From positions 1 to 41,977 of the forward strand of contig NZ_JAYLLH010000021.1 of assembly GCF_035818635.1 (NCBI RefSeq): a stretch of DNA of 41,977 nucleotides, given 5' to 3'. Every line of letters begins with the position of its first letter. Within the stretch, counting starts at the first letter, position 1. Under the pieces are notes generated by a model that saw only the letters and a program-made list of their open reading frames with translations, did not search any database and was not told the DNA's origin. Below are positions 7,989 through 19,230 of the stretch, one piece after another. The position numbers were made by a program, and so were the translations under genes. The DNA comes from Mesobacterium_A hydrothermale. GTDB taxonomy: Bacteria; Pseudomonadota; Alphaproteobacteria; Rhodobacterales; Rhodobacteraceae.

Positions 7989-8705
7989 ATGAACGACCAA
8001 CACAACGTATCCGTTATCAACCGGCCAACCATGGGGCGGCCCTTGCTGGGGCTGACCGTACTGGTGGTCGAAGACAGCCGTTTCGCGTGCGAGGCGCTGC
8101 GCCTGCTTTGCATTCGCAGCGGCGCGCGGATCCGCCGGGCCGACAGCCTGAAGTCGGCGCATCGGCATTTGCAGGTTTACCGCCCGTCGGTGGTGATCGT
8201 CGACCAGGGTCTGCCCGATGGCAGCGGGGCGAGCCTGATCGCAGACCTGTCGCAAGCCAGCCCGCGTGTACCCGTGATCATTGGAACCAGCGGCGACGAC
8301 TTTGCCGAAGGCGTAGCCATTGCCGCCGGTGCCGACGGCTTCCTGATGAAACCGGTTCAAAGCGTGGCGGCTTTCCAGCGCGTCATCCTCAACCACTTGC
8401 CCGACGCGATGCGTCCTTCGGGGCTGCGGGCGGTCAGTGGCGACACGGTGCACCCTGACCAGACAGCCTATTTCGACGACATGGCACACGCGGCGGAATT
8501 GATCGCGCCGAACAGTGGCGGGGATACCCAGGACTATCTGGCGCAATTCCTGTCCAGCGTGGCGCACAGCGCAGGGGATGCGGCCCTGGCGCTGGCGGCG
8601 GATGCACTCGCCGATGCGCGGCAATCGGGCGCCTCTGTCAACAGCGCGATGACCCGACTTTCGGCGCTGGTGCAGGCGCGGCTGTCCCAGCGGGTCGCGA
8701 TCTAA
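7989..8705 (+). CDS. Response regulator with receiver domain and helical C terminus
   Basis: The 238-residue protein has a receiver domain at about residues 21-140: acidic pair Glu28-Asp29 (LVVEDSR), phosphoacceptor Asp72 (VDQGLPDG), Thr100 (GTSGDD) and Lys121 (FLMKPVQ). All key phosphorylation residues are present. The C-terminal 100 residues are alanine-rich and predicted helical, without a recognisable DNA-binding or enzymatic domain, so the output may be protein-protein interaction. The start at 7989 follows AGGAGGG. No histidine kinase is adjacent; the partner is unknown. Confidence 0.8.
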   Translation: MNDQHNVSVINRPTMGRPLLGLTVLVVEDSRFACEALRLLCIRSGARIRRADSLKSAHRHLQVYRPSVVIVDQGLPDGSGASLIADLSQASPRVPVIIGTSGDDFAEGVAIAAGADGFLMKPVQSVAAFQRVILNHLPDAMRPSGLRAVSGDTVHPDQTAYFDDMAHAAELIAPNSGGDTQDYLAQFLSSVAHSAGDAALALAADALADARQSGASVNSAMTRLSALVQARLSQRVAI

Positions 8706-9430
8706 AGCGCGGGGTCCGACGCAGCGCGCACAAGCCGGGTCAGATCGCTCAAGCGTTCGATCTGCCGCCCCTTGGCATCGAAATTCGCAGGCGACAGCCA
8801 GCTGTCAAAGGCGGCTTTCAGCGCGGGCCATTCGGTGTCGATGGCCGCGAACCATGCGGTATCGCGGTTGCGGCCCTTGACCACGGTCGCTTGCCGAAAA
8901 ACGCCTTCGTAGCTGAGGCCCAGGCGCTGCGCAGCCCGGCGGGATGGCAGGTTCAACGCGTCGCATTTCCATTCGAACCGGCGATAGCCCGCCTCGAACG
9001 CCCATGTCATCATCAGGAAAAACGCCTCGGTCGCGGCGCGGCTGCGCTGGCCCGACGGCGCAAGGCAGATGTGGCCCAGTTCGATGCTGCCTGCCTGCGG
9101 TTTGATCCGCAGGAACGCCGCCGCACCGATATAGGCGCGGGCCTGCCGGTCGCGCAGGGCCAAGAACACATGCGACGCGTCGGCCACGATGTCCTTGACC
9201 CAGCGATGATACTGCGCCGAGGAATGGAAGGGGCCGTAAGGCATGTAATCCCAGATATGGTCATGCCCGGAATAGGCGGTAAACAGCGACGCGGCATGGC
9301 GGTCGGCGCTGAGCGGCTCCAGCACGGCATAACGGCCTTCGATCAGGCGGATCCCGTGTGGCGTGACAGGTGGCGACCAGCCCGGCACACGCGGGCCCAG
9401 CGGACGATCTGAAACAGGCGGCGTTTTCAT
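8702..9430 (-). CDS. GNAT-family N-acetyltransferase (RimJ/RimL-like)
   Basis: The 242-residue protein resembles the RimJ/RimL branch of GNAT acetyltransferases that acetylate protein N termini or small amines. Visible marks are GRYAVLEPLSADRHA, an IELGHICLAPSGQRSRAATEA acetyl-CoA-binding region (about 128-148), RRFEWKCDALNLPSRRAA and GLSYEGVFRQ. Its 3' end overlaps that of the convergent response regulator by four bases. It follows DUF1501 on the same strand after 41 bases. The substrate is unknown. Confidence 0.82.
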   Translation of the reverse strand: MKTPPVSDRPLGPRVPGWSPPVTPHGIRLIEGRYAVLEPLSADRHAASLFTAYSGHDHIWDYMPYGPFHSSAQYHRWVKDIVADASHVFLALRDRQARAYIGAAAFLRIKPQAGSIELGHICLAPSGQRSRAATEAFFLMMTWAFEAGYRRFEWKCDALNLPSRRAAQRLGLSYEGVFRQATVVKGRNRDTAWFAAIDTEWPALKAAFDSWLSPANFDAKGRQIERLSDLTRLVRAASDPAL

Positions 9431-9471
9431 GCCGACAGAAGGGCGGAGCCCTTGCGCATTGTCAATCGCGA

Positions 9472-10698
9472 TCAGGCCAGATGACCCGGGTCGTCGCCCA
9501 GTTCAAGGCCAGGGAAAATGCTGTTTTCAAGAACCGAACGCTCCAACCCGAACAGTCCGCGCATCACCCATCCGGCGTGGGCACGGATGTCGCGCGTCGG
9601 CATCAGGTCGCGACGATCAAACAGCGCCGCCTCGTCCACGCCGGGCCAACGCGATACCACACGGGCGCGGTTCAGCGCCCCGCCCGCCAGCAACATCGCG
9701 CCGCCGGTGCCATGATCGGTGCCACCGGTACCGTTCACCCGCGCGGTGCGGCCGAATTCGGTCATCGTCAGCACCGTGGTCTTGGCCCAGACCGGGCCCA
9801 GCCCGTCGCGCAGCGCAAGAATGGTGCGCGACAGCTCTGCCAAGGCACGGCCAATGCCGGCCTGCTGATTGTCATGGGTGTCCCACCCGGTGATCGAAAA
9901 GGCCGCGATCCGGCTGTCAGCGCGCAACCGACCAGCGGTGAAGTCCGCCACCCGCTGTGCCGCACTGCCGGTGCGGGCGGCCTTCATGTCCTGCATCATC
10001 TCGCTCATCATTTCGCGTTGACCGCCGGTCACGGCCAGAGGGTCGCCGTCGGAATCGGCCAGCAAGAACGCCTGATCCAGCGCCGCGGCAAAGCGCGGAT
10101 CATCCTGCATCACCCGCCGCGCCAGACGCACCGCCTGCGGCGAAAGGGTCAGGTCGCTTTCGGGGGTCCAGCGCGACACCGGGGCATCGCCGCTGAGGAT
10201 CATGCCATTGTCAGTGCCGATGGCATAGGCTGTTTCCGCCTCGGCCCCCGGAACAGTCTGAAGCAGCCGGTTCAACCAGCCATCCCGCCCCGTCCCCGCC
10301 GCAAGGTCGACCGTTCCGGCTTCGAGCAGGTCTTGCCCGTCGAAGTGGCTGCGCTTGTTGCGATAGGGGGTGGACACCGCGTGCACGGCCTGAAGCTCAC
10401 CCGCGGTCCAGAGCGGCACAAGCGGCGCCAGCGCCGGGTGCAGCGCGAAATAGCCGTCCAGCGGCAGAGGCTTGCGCGCTCGACCGGACTGCGACAGTGC
10501 GGCAAAGGCCGGATCGCCAACGGGCTGGATCACGTCCAGACCATCCATGCCACCGCGCAGGATAATCACCACAAGCCGGTTGTCCCACGGCGTTGCGGCA
10601 AAGCTGACCGGGGTCAGCAGCGGGCTGGCGGCAAGGCTGCACCCGATCAGGGCAGAGCGAGCAAGGAAACCACGGCGGGTCAGGTCAGGTTGGGTCAT
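9472..10698 (-). CDS. DUF1501 protein with Tat-type leader
   Basis: The 408-residue protein belongs to DUF1501, related to the sulfatase/alkaline-phosphatase-like fold. The N terminus TRRGFLARS followed by a hydrophobic alanine-rich stretch is a twin-arginine signal, so export to the periplasm in folded form is likely. Internal marks are ILRGGMDGLDV and TEFGRTARVNGTGGTDHG (His/Asp-rich, probable metal-binding area). The start at 10698 is chosen because AGGGGA lies 8 bases upstream and the Tat motif follows at once. It begins 11 bases after the DUF1800 gene; the two families commonly occur together. Function not established. Confidence 0.85.
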   Translation of the reverse strand: MTQPDLTRRGFLARSALIGCSLAASPLLTPVSFAATPWDNRLVVIILRGGMDGLDVIQPVGDPAFAALSQSGRARKPLPLDGYFALHPALAPLVPLWTAGELQAVHAVSTPYRNKRSHFDGQDLLEAGTVDLAAGTGRDGWLNRLLQTVPGAEAETAYAIGTDNGMILSGDAPVSRWTPESDLTLSPQAVRLARRVMQDDPRFAAALDQAFLLADSDGDPLAVTGGQREMMSEMMQDMKAARTGSAAQRVADFTAGRLRADSRIAAFSITGWDTHDNQQAGIGRALAELSRTILALRDGLGPVWAKTTVLTMTEFGRTARVNGTGGTDHGTGGAMLLAGGALNRARVVSRWPGVDEAALFDRRDLMPTRDIRAHAGWVMRGLFGLERSVLENSIFPGLELGDDPGHLA

Positions 10699-10709
10699 CT
10701 GCAAGTCCC

Positions 10710-12095
10710 CTACAGGCACTGGAACGCGGGCGAGGCCAGCACCAGCCCGACCCCTTCCCAGCGTGTTTCGGCGGCTTTGGCGGCAAAGCGGGTGTTATCG
10801 GTCGCGCGGCTGCCCAGCGCGGTGGTGACAAAATCGCGCGGGTCCGGCAGGTCAGGCATCAGCAGCGTGGGCACGCTGACCGCCCATTGCAGCCGCGCAG
10901 CCAGTCCCTGCGGGCTGACCCAGGCGCTGTCGTCTTCGGGCAGGCCGTTGGGCCCGTCGGGGCGCCCCCAATTGTGCCCCATCAGCGCCAGCGGTTGCAG
11001 GAACATCTGGCGCACCTTGCCGGGTTTTATCGCCTTGAGCTGCGCCGGCGGAACCGCCAGCGCACGCAGGGCCGACCCCATCCAGTCAAGCGGCTGTTTT
11101 ACGTTTGGCGCTTCTTCAGACCAGGCGGTGGGATGGGTCAGCATGACCTCGTACACAGCCGCCAGATCACCCTTGGTTTCAAGATAACGGTCGGTCATGT
11201 CGGCAACCAGCCCGGGATCTGGCGTGTCGGAAATGAAATGGCGCGCCAGTTTTGTCGAGAGATGCCGTGCGGTCGACGGATGCCGCGCCAGATCGCGCAG
11301 GACGGCAGAAATATCACCTGTTTCCGCCGGCCCTTTGCCATAGGTCTTGCCCAGAACCGTCTTGGTCCCGGGTTCGGCAAGGTTTTCGCGGAACACAAAC
11401 CCTCTGGCTGGCTCGAACGACATGCCCGCGAACAGCCGTGCCAGTTCGCGCACGTCGGTCTGGGAATAGTTCGCGCTCACGCCCAGCGTGTGAAGTTCGA
11501 TCACCTCGCGCGCGAGGTTTTCGTTCAGCCCGACCTTGCCATTGCTTTTCTTGGCGCGCGCGCTGTTCGGCCCGGCAGAATTGTCCTGATCAAGGTAGTG
11601 CAGCATGACCGGGTGACTGACCGCCGCCGCCAGCAAGTTTTCGAATCGCCCCGAAACGTTCGGCCGGATCGCGCTTTCGATGTAAGAAGCCATCGCCGTC
11701 ATCATCACACCGCCCTTCCCGGTCGCGGTGAAATGATCCGCCCAGAACTGGGTCAGGCGTTCCCGAAACGGCACCTGTGTCCATGCCCGTCGACCCAGTG
11801 TACTGACAAACCAAAGCGTGGACTCATCTCTGGTAGTGCGCCGAAGCTTTTGCAGCGCTTCGCGGGCCTCCTTGCGATCTGCATCGCTTTTGGCCTTGCG
11901 TTGCAGCTCGCGCAGCCGGTTTTGGTATTGGAGCCGCTTCAGGTAGAGCTCGAACGGTTCGACAGGAAAACGGGTGGCGATGTCGTCCGGCAGATCAAGG
12001 CTGCGCAGGATGACCTGGGGCGAAGACGGCGGCGCAATAACGGGTGACAACCCGCAACCGAACCGGATCGCGGCAAGCTCTGGCTGAAAAGTCAC
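10710..12095 (-). CDS. DUF1800 protein
   Basis: The 461-residue protein has the DUF1800 pattern: RFGCGLSP at the N terminus, FWADHFTATGKGG in the middle and NENLAREVIELHTLGVSANYSQTDVRELAR after it. The start codon is GTG. No signal peptide is evident, unlike its DUF1501 partner. The gene precedes DUF1501 by 11 bases and is presumably the first of that operon. The role of the pair is unknown; reported contexts suggest envelope-associated proteins, which is inference here. Confidence 0.85.
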   Translation of the reverse strand: MTFQPELAAIRFGCGLSPVIAPPSSPQVILRSLDLPDDIATRFPVEPFELYLKRLQYQNRLRELQRKAKSDADRKEAREALQKLRRTTRDESTLWFVSTLGRRAWTQVPFRERLTQFWADHFTATGKGGVMMTAMASYIESAIRPNVSGRFENLLAAAVSHPVMLHYLDQDNSAGPNSARAKKSNGKVGLNENLAREVIELHTLGVSANYSQTDVRELARLFAGMSFEPARGFVFRENLAEPGTKTVLGKTYGKGPAETGDISAVLRDLARHPSTARHLSTKLARHFISDTPDPGLVADMTDRYLETKGDLAAVYEVMLTHPTAWSEEAPNVKQPLDWMGSALRALAVPPAQLKAIKPGKVRQMFLQPLALMGHNWGRPDGPNGLPEDDSAWVSPQGLAARLQWAVSVPTLLMPDLPDPRDFVTTALGSRATDNTRFAAKAAETRWEGVGLVLASPAFQCL

Positions 12096-12263
12096 GTGGC
12101 AGGACCTTTTGCGAAAAGGGACGTTTCACATGTTCCTATAGCACATTCAGGGCACAAATTTGGCAAGGACCCGGGGAAGGCCTTGCGCGGGATTGCGCCA
12201 AGCCGGCTTTTGCGGCAATGTTGCCAAAATGTTCGCATGACAAGACAGCGCCGTTTCAGCACT

Positions 12264-12905
12264 ATGTTGGATATGACACAAACCGCCGCACAAGACCTTG
12301 CCAAATTCCTGGGCGAAGACCGCTTTGCCTGCGTGATGGCGGACCCGCCATGGCGGTTTACCAATCGCACCGGCAAGGTTGCGCCGGAGCACAAGCGGTT
12401 GGCACGCTACCCGACGATGACGCTGGATGACATCTGTGCGCTGCCGGTGGCCGATCACCTCGAGGACCGGGCGCATTGCTACATGTGGGTGCCCAACGCG
12501 CTTTTGCCCGAAGGGTTGCAGGTGCTGAATGCTTGGGGCTTCGAATACAAATCGAACATCATCTGGCACAAGATCCGCAAGGACGGCGGGTCAGACGGCC
12601 GCGGCGTGGGGTTCTATTTCCGCAACGTGACCGAAATCCTGTTGTTCGGGACCCGGGGAAAAAACGCGCGCACGCTTGCACCGGGGCGGCGGCAGGTGAA
12701 CATGTTGCAGACCCGCAAGCGCGAACATTCGCGCAAGCCTGATGAACAGTACGAACTGATCGAAAGCTGTTCCTGGGGGCCTTATCTGGAACTGTTCGGG
12801 CGCGGGGTGCGGGACGGCTGGACCGTCTGGGGCAACCAGGCAGACGCCGACTACAAACCCAGCTGGAAAACCTATTCCTACAACTCCGGTGTCGCGGCTG
12901 AATAA
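12264..12905 (+). CDS. MT-A70 family DNA adenine methyltransferase
   Basis: This is a predicted S-adenosylmethionine-dependent N6-adenine methyltransferase with the catalytic DPPW at residues 27-30, followed by an MT-A70-type core (WVPNALLPEGLQVLNAWGFEY, NVTEILLFGTRG, SWGPYLELFGRG). It is about 213 residues from ATG 12264; starts at 12237 or 12273 are also possible because no strong ribosome site is visible. It ends just before a BglII/BstYI-like endonuclease gene, so it is most simply read as the protecting methylase of a type II restriction-modification system. Confidence 0.82.
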   Translation: MLDMTQTAAQDLAKFLGEDRFACVMADPPWRFTNRTGKVAPEHKRLARYPTMTLDDICALPVADHLEDRAHCYMWVPNALLPEGLQVLNAWGFEYKSNIIWHKIRKDGGSDGRGVGFYFRNVTEILLFGTRGKNARTLAPGRRQVNMLQTRKREHSRKPDEQYELIESCSWGPYLELFGRGVRDGWTVWGNQADADYKPSWKTYSYNSGVAAE

Positions 12906-12906
12906 C

Positions 12907-13659
12907 ATGGCGCGCAGCATCGCCGATGCGGTCTTTGACAACGTCGATAGCGTCAAGGCGCAGCTGGGCTGGACGCTTGAGGGACGATATTCCGTAACCA
13001 GCTATCGCAGCGCGGCGGCGGTTCTGGCGCAGCGCGCGCCGGAAGAACTGGCGGCGATCTTGCGGATCCTTGACCGGTTCACCATTTCTGCGTCCGAAAT
13101 CCGGTCACCCGGCGGCAACCGCATGTCGGCGACCACCCGCTTTGCCGATCTGACGGCGGCCGAAGGCTTTCACCAAGAGGTGCGGATCGAAGCCGACCTG
13201 ACCGTCAGGCTGCGCGCGGGCAAGGGCGAGCACGCGCGCGAGGTCGACCGCATCCTGCGCGAGGATTACATCCACAATCACCTTGTCGATTTCTGGCGCG
13301 GGCGGGTGGCGTTCGACTATGAATGGAACAGCAAGGACCAGACCTACGATCGCGATCTGTACGCGTTTCGCAGTTTCTTCGAAGCGGGGGTGATCGACGT
13401 CGGCGTAATCGTGACGCGGGCGCTGTCGAATGACTTCTTCCTGTCGCTGGGCTATTGCCTGGACAAGCACGGGCGCGAAACTGGCAACACGGTGGCGGCG
13501 AAATTCGGCGCCAGCACCACGGGGACGCACAAGCTTATCAGCCGGATCGCGGCGGGGCGCAGCGGTGGCTGCCCGGTGCTGGTCTTCGGGATCCTGCCGG
13601 GCAATGTGACCGACTACACAACAGAAAGCCCCGACGAACTGCCGGGGCTTTCGAATTGA
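12907..13659 (+). CDS. BglII/BstYI-like type II restriction endonuclease
   Basis: The 250-residue protein resembles the BglII/BstYI group (cleavage at sites with a GATC core). The core segment VAFDYEWNSKDQTYDRDLYAF followed by FFEAGVIDVGVIVTR (about 134-171) fits the PD-(D/E)xK-type fold, with candidate catalytic residues Asp128, Asp137, Glu139 and Lys143; the exact set cannot be fixed by eye. It begins one base after the methyltransferase stop; a GTG at 12889 would give an overlapping start and six more residues. Recognition sequence unproven. A terminator-like hairpin lies within the last codons. Confidence 0.72.
   Translation: MARSIADAVFDNVDSVKAQLGWTLEGRYSVTSYRSAAAVLAQRAPEELAAILRILDRFTISASEIRSPGGNRMSATTRFADLTAAEGFHQEVRIEADLTVRLRAGKGEHAREVDRILREDYIHNHLVDFWRGRVAFDYEWNSKDQTYDRDLYAFRSFFEAGVIDVGVIVTRALSNDFFLSLGYCLDKHGRETGNTVAAKFGASTTGTHKLISRIAAGRSGGCPVLVFGILPGNVTDYTTESPDELPGLSN
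13624..13652. terminator. Bidirectional hairpin inside the endonuclease 3' end
   Basis: GAAAGCCCCG (13624-13633) pairs perfectly with CGGGGCTTTC (13643-13652) around a 9-base loop. It lies in the last 12 codons of the endonuclease and 36 bases downstream of the convergent aspS stop. The A/T base pairs at the foot of the stem supply a short T run in either direction, so it can serve both genes. Confidence 0.65.
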
Positions 13660-13687
13660 GCGCTGTCGCCTTTCGGCACCGCGCGGA

Positions 13688-15466
13688 TCAGTTGTCTTCC
13701 GGGATTACGCGCAGGCGCAGTTCCATCAGCTGATCGCTGGTCGGATCCGACGGGGCGTTCATCATCAGATCTTCGGCGCGCTGGTTCATCGGGAACATGA
13801 TGACTTCGCGGATGTTCGATGTGCCCGCCAGCAGCATCACGATCCGGTCGATCCCGGCGGCACAACCCCCGTGCGGCGGGGCACCGAACTTGAAGGCGTT
13901 GACCATGCCGCCGAACCGCTTGCGCACCTCGTCTTCGCCATAGCCGGCCAGTTCGAACGCCTTGAACATGATTTCCGGCTTGTGGTTACGGATCGCGCCC
14001 GACACCAGTTCATAGCCGTTGCAGGCCAGATCGTACTGGAAGCCATTGACGCTGAGAGGATCGCCGTTCAGCGCGTCCAGACCACCCTGCGGCATCGAGA
14101 ACGGGTTGTGGCTGAAGTCGATCTTGCCGGTTTCCTCGTCGGCCTCGTACATCGGGAAATCGACGATCCAGGCAAAGGCAAAGCGGTTCTGATCGGTCAG
14201 GCCCAGTTCTTCGCCAATGACGTTGCGGGCCTTGCCGGCGACACGTTCAAAGGCGGCAGGTTTGCCACCCAGGAAGAAGGCGGCATCGCCCTTACCCAGG
14301 CCCAGCTGCTGGCGAATCGCCTCGGTCCGTTCCGGGCCGATGTTCTTTGCCAGGGGGCCGGCGGCTTCCATGCCGTTTTCACCGTCGCGCCAGAAGATAT
14401 AGCCCATGCCCGGCAGGCCCTCTTTCTGGGCAAAGACGTTCATGCGGTCGCAGAACTTGCGGCTGCCGCCGGTGGGCGCGGGAATGGCGCGGACCTGCGT
14501 TCCGTCCTGTTCCAGCAGCTTGGCGAAGATGGCAAAGCCGGAGCCACGGAAATGTTCAGACACGTCCTGCATCTTGATCGGGTTGCGCAGGTCGGGCTTG
14601 TCGGTGCCGTAGTGCAGCGCGGCATCGGCATAGGAAATCTGCGGCCAGTGCTTGTCGACCACCTTGCCACCGCCGAATTCCTCGAACACACCTTCGATCA
14701 CCGGCTGGATGGTGTCAAAAATGTCCTGCTGTTCGACGAAGGACATTTCCATGTCGAGCTGGTAGAAATCGGTGGGCGACCGGTCGGCGCGCGGGTCTTC
14801 GTCGCGGAAGCAGGGCGCGATCTGGAAATACTTGTCGAAGCCCGAGACCATGATCAGCTGCTTGAACTGCTGCGGTGCCTGCGGAAGGGCATAGAACTTG
14901 CCCGGATGCAGGCGCGAGGGCACCAGGAAATCGCGTGCGCCTTCGGGCGACGAGGCGGTGATGATCGGGGTCTGGTATTCGCGGAACCCCTTGTCCCACA
15001 TCCGGCGACGGATCGACGACACCACGTCGGACCGCAACGACATGTTGCGCTGCATCGCCTCCCGGCGCAGGTCCAGGTAGCGATAGCGCAGGCGGGTTTC
15101 TTCCGGGTATTCCTGATCGCCGAACACCATCAGGGGCAATTCATCGGCCGCGCCCAGCACTTCCATGTCGCGGATGAACACCTCGATCTCACCGGTCGGC
15201 AATTTCGGGTTGATCAGCGACGCGTCGCGCGCCTTGACCGTACCGTCGATACGGATGCACCATTCGCTGCGCACCTTTTCGACCTCGTTGAAGACCGGGC
15301 TGTCGGGGTCGCACAGAACCTGCGTCACACCGAAATGGTCGCGCAGGTCGATGAACAGCACGCCGCCGTGATCGCGGATGCGGTGGACCCAACCCGACAG
15401 GCGGACGGTTTCGCCCACATGGGCCTTGTTCAGTTCGGCGCAGGTCTGGCTACGATATGCGTGCAT
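13688..15466 (-). CDS. aspS: Aspartyl-tRNA synthetase
   Basis: This class II synthetase charges tRNA-Asp (and possibly tRNA-Asn, as in many bacteria). It is 592 residues: an N-terminal OB-fold anticodon-binding domain (VRLSGWVHRIRDHGGVLFIDLRDH), motif 1 around FREYQTPIITASSPEGARDF, motif 2 FRDEDPRADRSPTDFYQLD, a bacterial insertion (GAD) domain near the middle, and motif 3 GGCAAGIDRIVMLLAG near the C terminus. The start at 15466 follows AGGGACC; the longer in-frame upstream extension is not family-like. Divergent from carB. Whether it is discriminating or not was not determined. Confidence 0.97.
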   Translation of the reverse strand: MHAYRSQTCAELNKAHVGETVRLSGWVHRIRDHGGVLFIDLRDHFGVTQVLCDPDSPVFNEVEKVRSEWCIRIDGTVKARDASLINPKLPTGEIEVFIRDMEVLGAADELPLMVFGDQEYPEETRLRYRYLDLRREAMQRNMSLRSDVVSSIRRRMWDKGFREYQTPIITASSPEGARDFLVPSRLHPGKFYALPQAPQQFKQLIMVSGFDKYFQIAPCFRDEDPRADRSPTDFYQLDMEMSFVEQQDIFDTIQPVIEGVFEEFGGGKVVDKHWPQISYADAALHYGTDKPDLRNPIKMQDVSEHFRGSGFAIFAKLLEQDGTQVRAIPAPTGGSRKFCDRMNVFAQKEGLPGMGYIFWRDGENGMEAAGPLAKNIGPERTEAIRQQLGLGKGDAAFFLGGKPAAFERVAGKARNVIGEELGLTDQNRFAFAWIVDFPMYEADEETGKIDFSHNPFSMPQGGLDALNGDPLSVNGFQYDLACNGYELVSGAIRNHKPEIMFKAFELAGYGEDEVRKRFGGMVNAFKFGAPPHGGCAAGIDRIVMLLAGTSNIREVIMFPMNQRAEDLMMNAPSDPTSDQLMELRLRVIPEDN

Positions 15467-15638
15467 TTCCGTGGTCCCTTCGATGTGCGGGGAAGTCAGG
15501 CGCCGATACACCTTTGATGCAGGCAGAAGTCAAGGGAAGCGCCCAAAAATCGCAGCGAATAGGCAAAACTCAGGGCGCGCGCGGCGACTATGTCGCGGGC
15601 TGCGTTGCCGTGCGCGTGGCTCTGCCCCTGCTTGGGGG

Positions 15639-15666
15639 TTGCGCGGGTCCGGCGGATGTCTATAAC
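15639..15666 (+). promoter_or_regulatory. Candidate carB promoter
   Basis: TTGCGC (15639-15644) and TATAAC (15661-15666) are separated by 16 bases and would start transcription about 45 bases before the carB ATG. Spacing and the -10 box are good, the -35 box is moderate. The rest of the 253-base aspS-carB spacer shows no gene. Confidence 0.4.
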
Positions 15667-15719
15667 GCACGACAATTTGCCGCCCGCGACGACTCCACCC
15701 GTTTGACAAGAGGTCTGCC

Positions 15720-19052
<3,333 letters not shown>

Positions 19053-19062
19053 GTTCCGGACA

Positions 19063-19094
19063 GGGAGCGTTCGAACCTGCGCGCGCTCCCTTTT
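19063..19094 (+). terminator. Rho-independent terminator after carB
   Basis: GGGAGCG (19063-19069) pairs with CGCTCCC (19084-19090) and is followed directly by TTTT. It starts 11 bases after the carB stop. The 14-base loop is somewhat long. Confidence 0.7.
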
Positions 19095-19230
19095 CGTACC
19101 AGACGGGCCCGAGTGCGGCGTCTGGCAGCACGGCTGGCTTTGTGTTGAAGCATCGTCAGGTTTGTTACTCCACATCCCCTGCCCCCTCTGCTAAACCCCC
19201 TCTCAAATCCCGTCTGAGAGGCGCAGTACC

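Noticed and set aside
9436..9456. AAGGGC-GGA-GCCCTT hairpin between DUF1501 and the acetyltransferase gene as a terminator
   Set aside because: Stem of six pairs without a T run in the minus direction; too weak to call.
9370..11187. 605-codon plus-strand frame opposite DUF1501 and DUF1800
   Set aside because: It spans two well-supported minus-strand genes and their junction and has no recognisable domain.
12105..12119. CCTTTT-GCG-AAAAGG palindrome upstream of the methyltransferase as a restriction-modification control box
   Set aside because: No controller gene is present and the stem is short; chance cannot be excluded.
13871..15517. 548-codon plus-strand frame across aspS
   Set aside because: Antisense of a certain gene, composition typical of a shadow frame.
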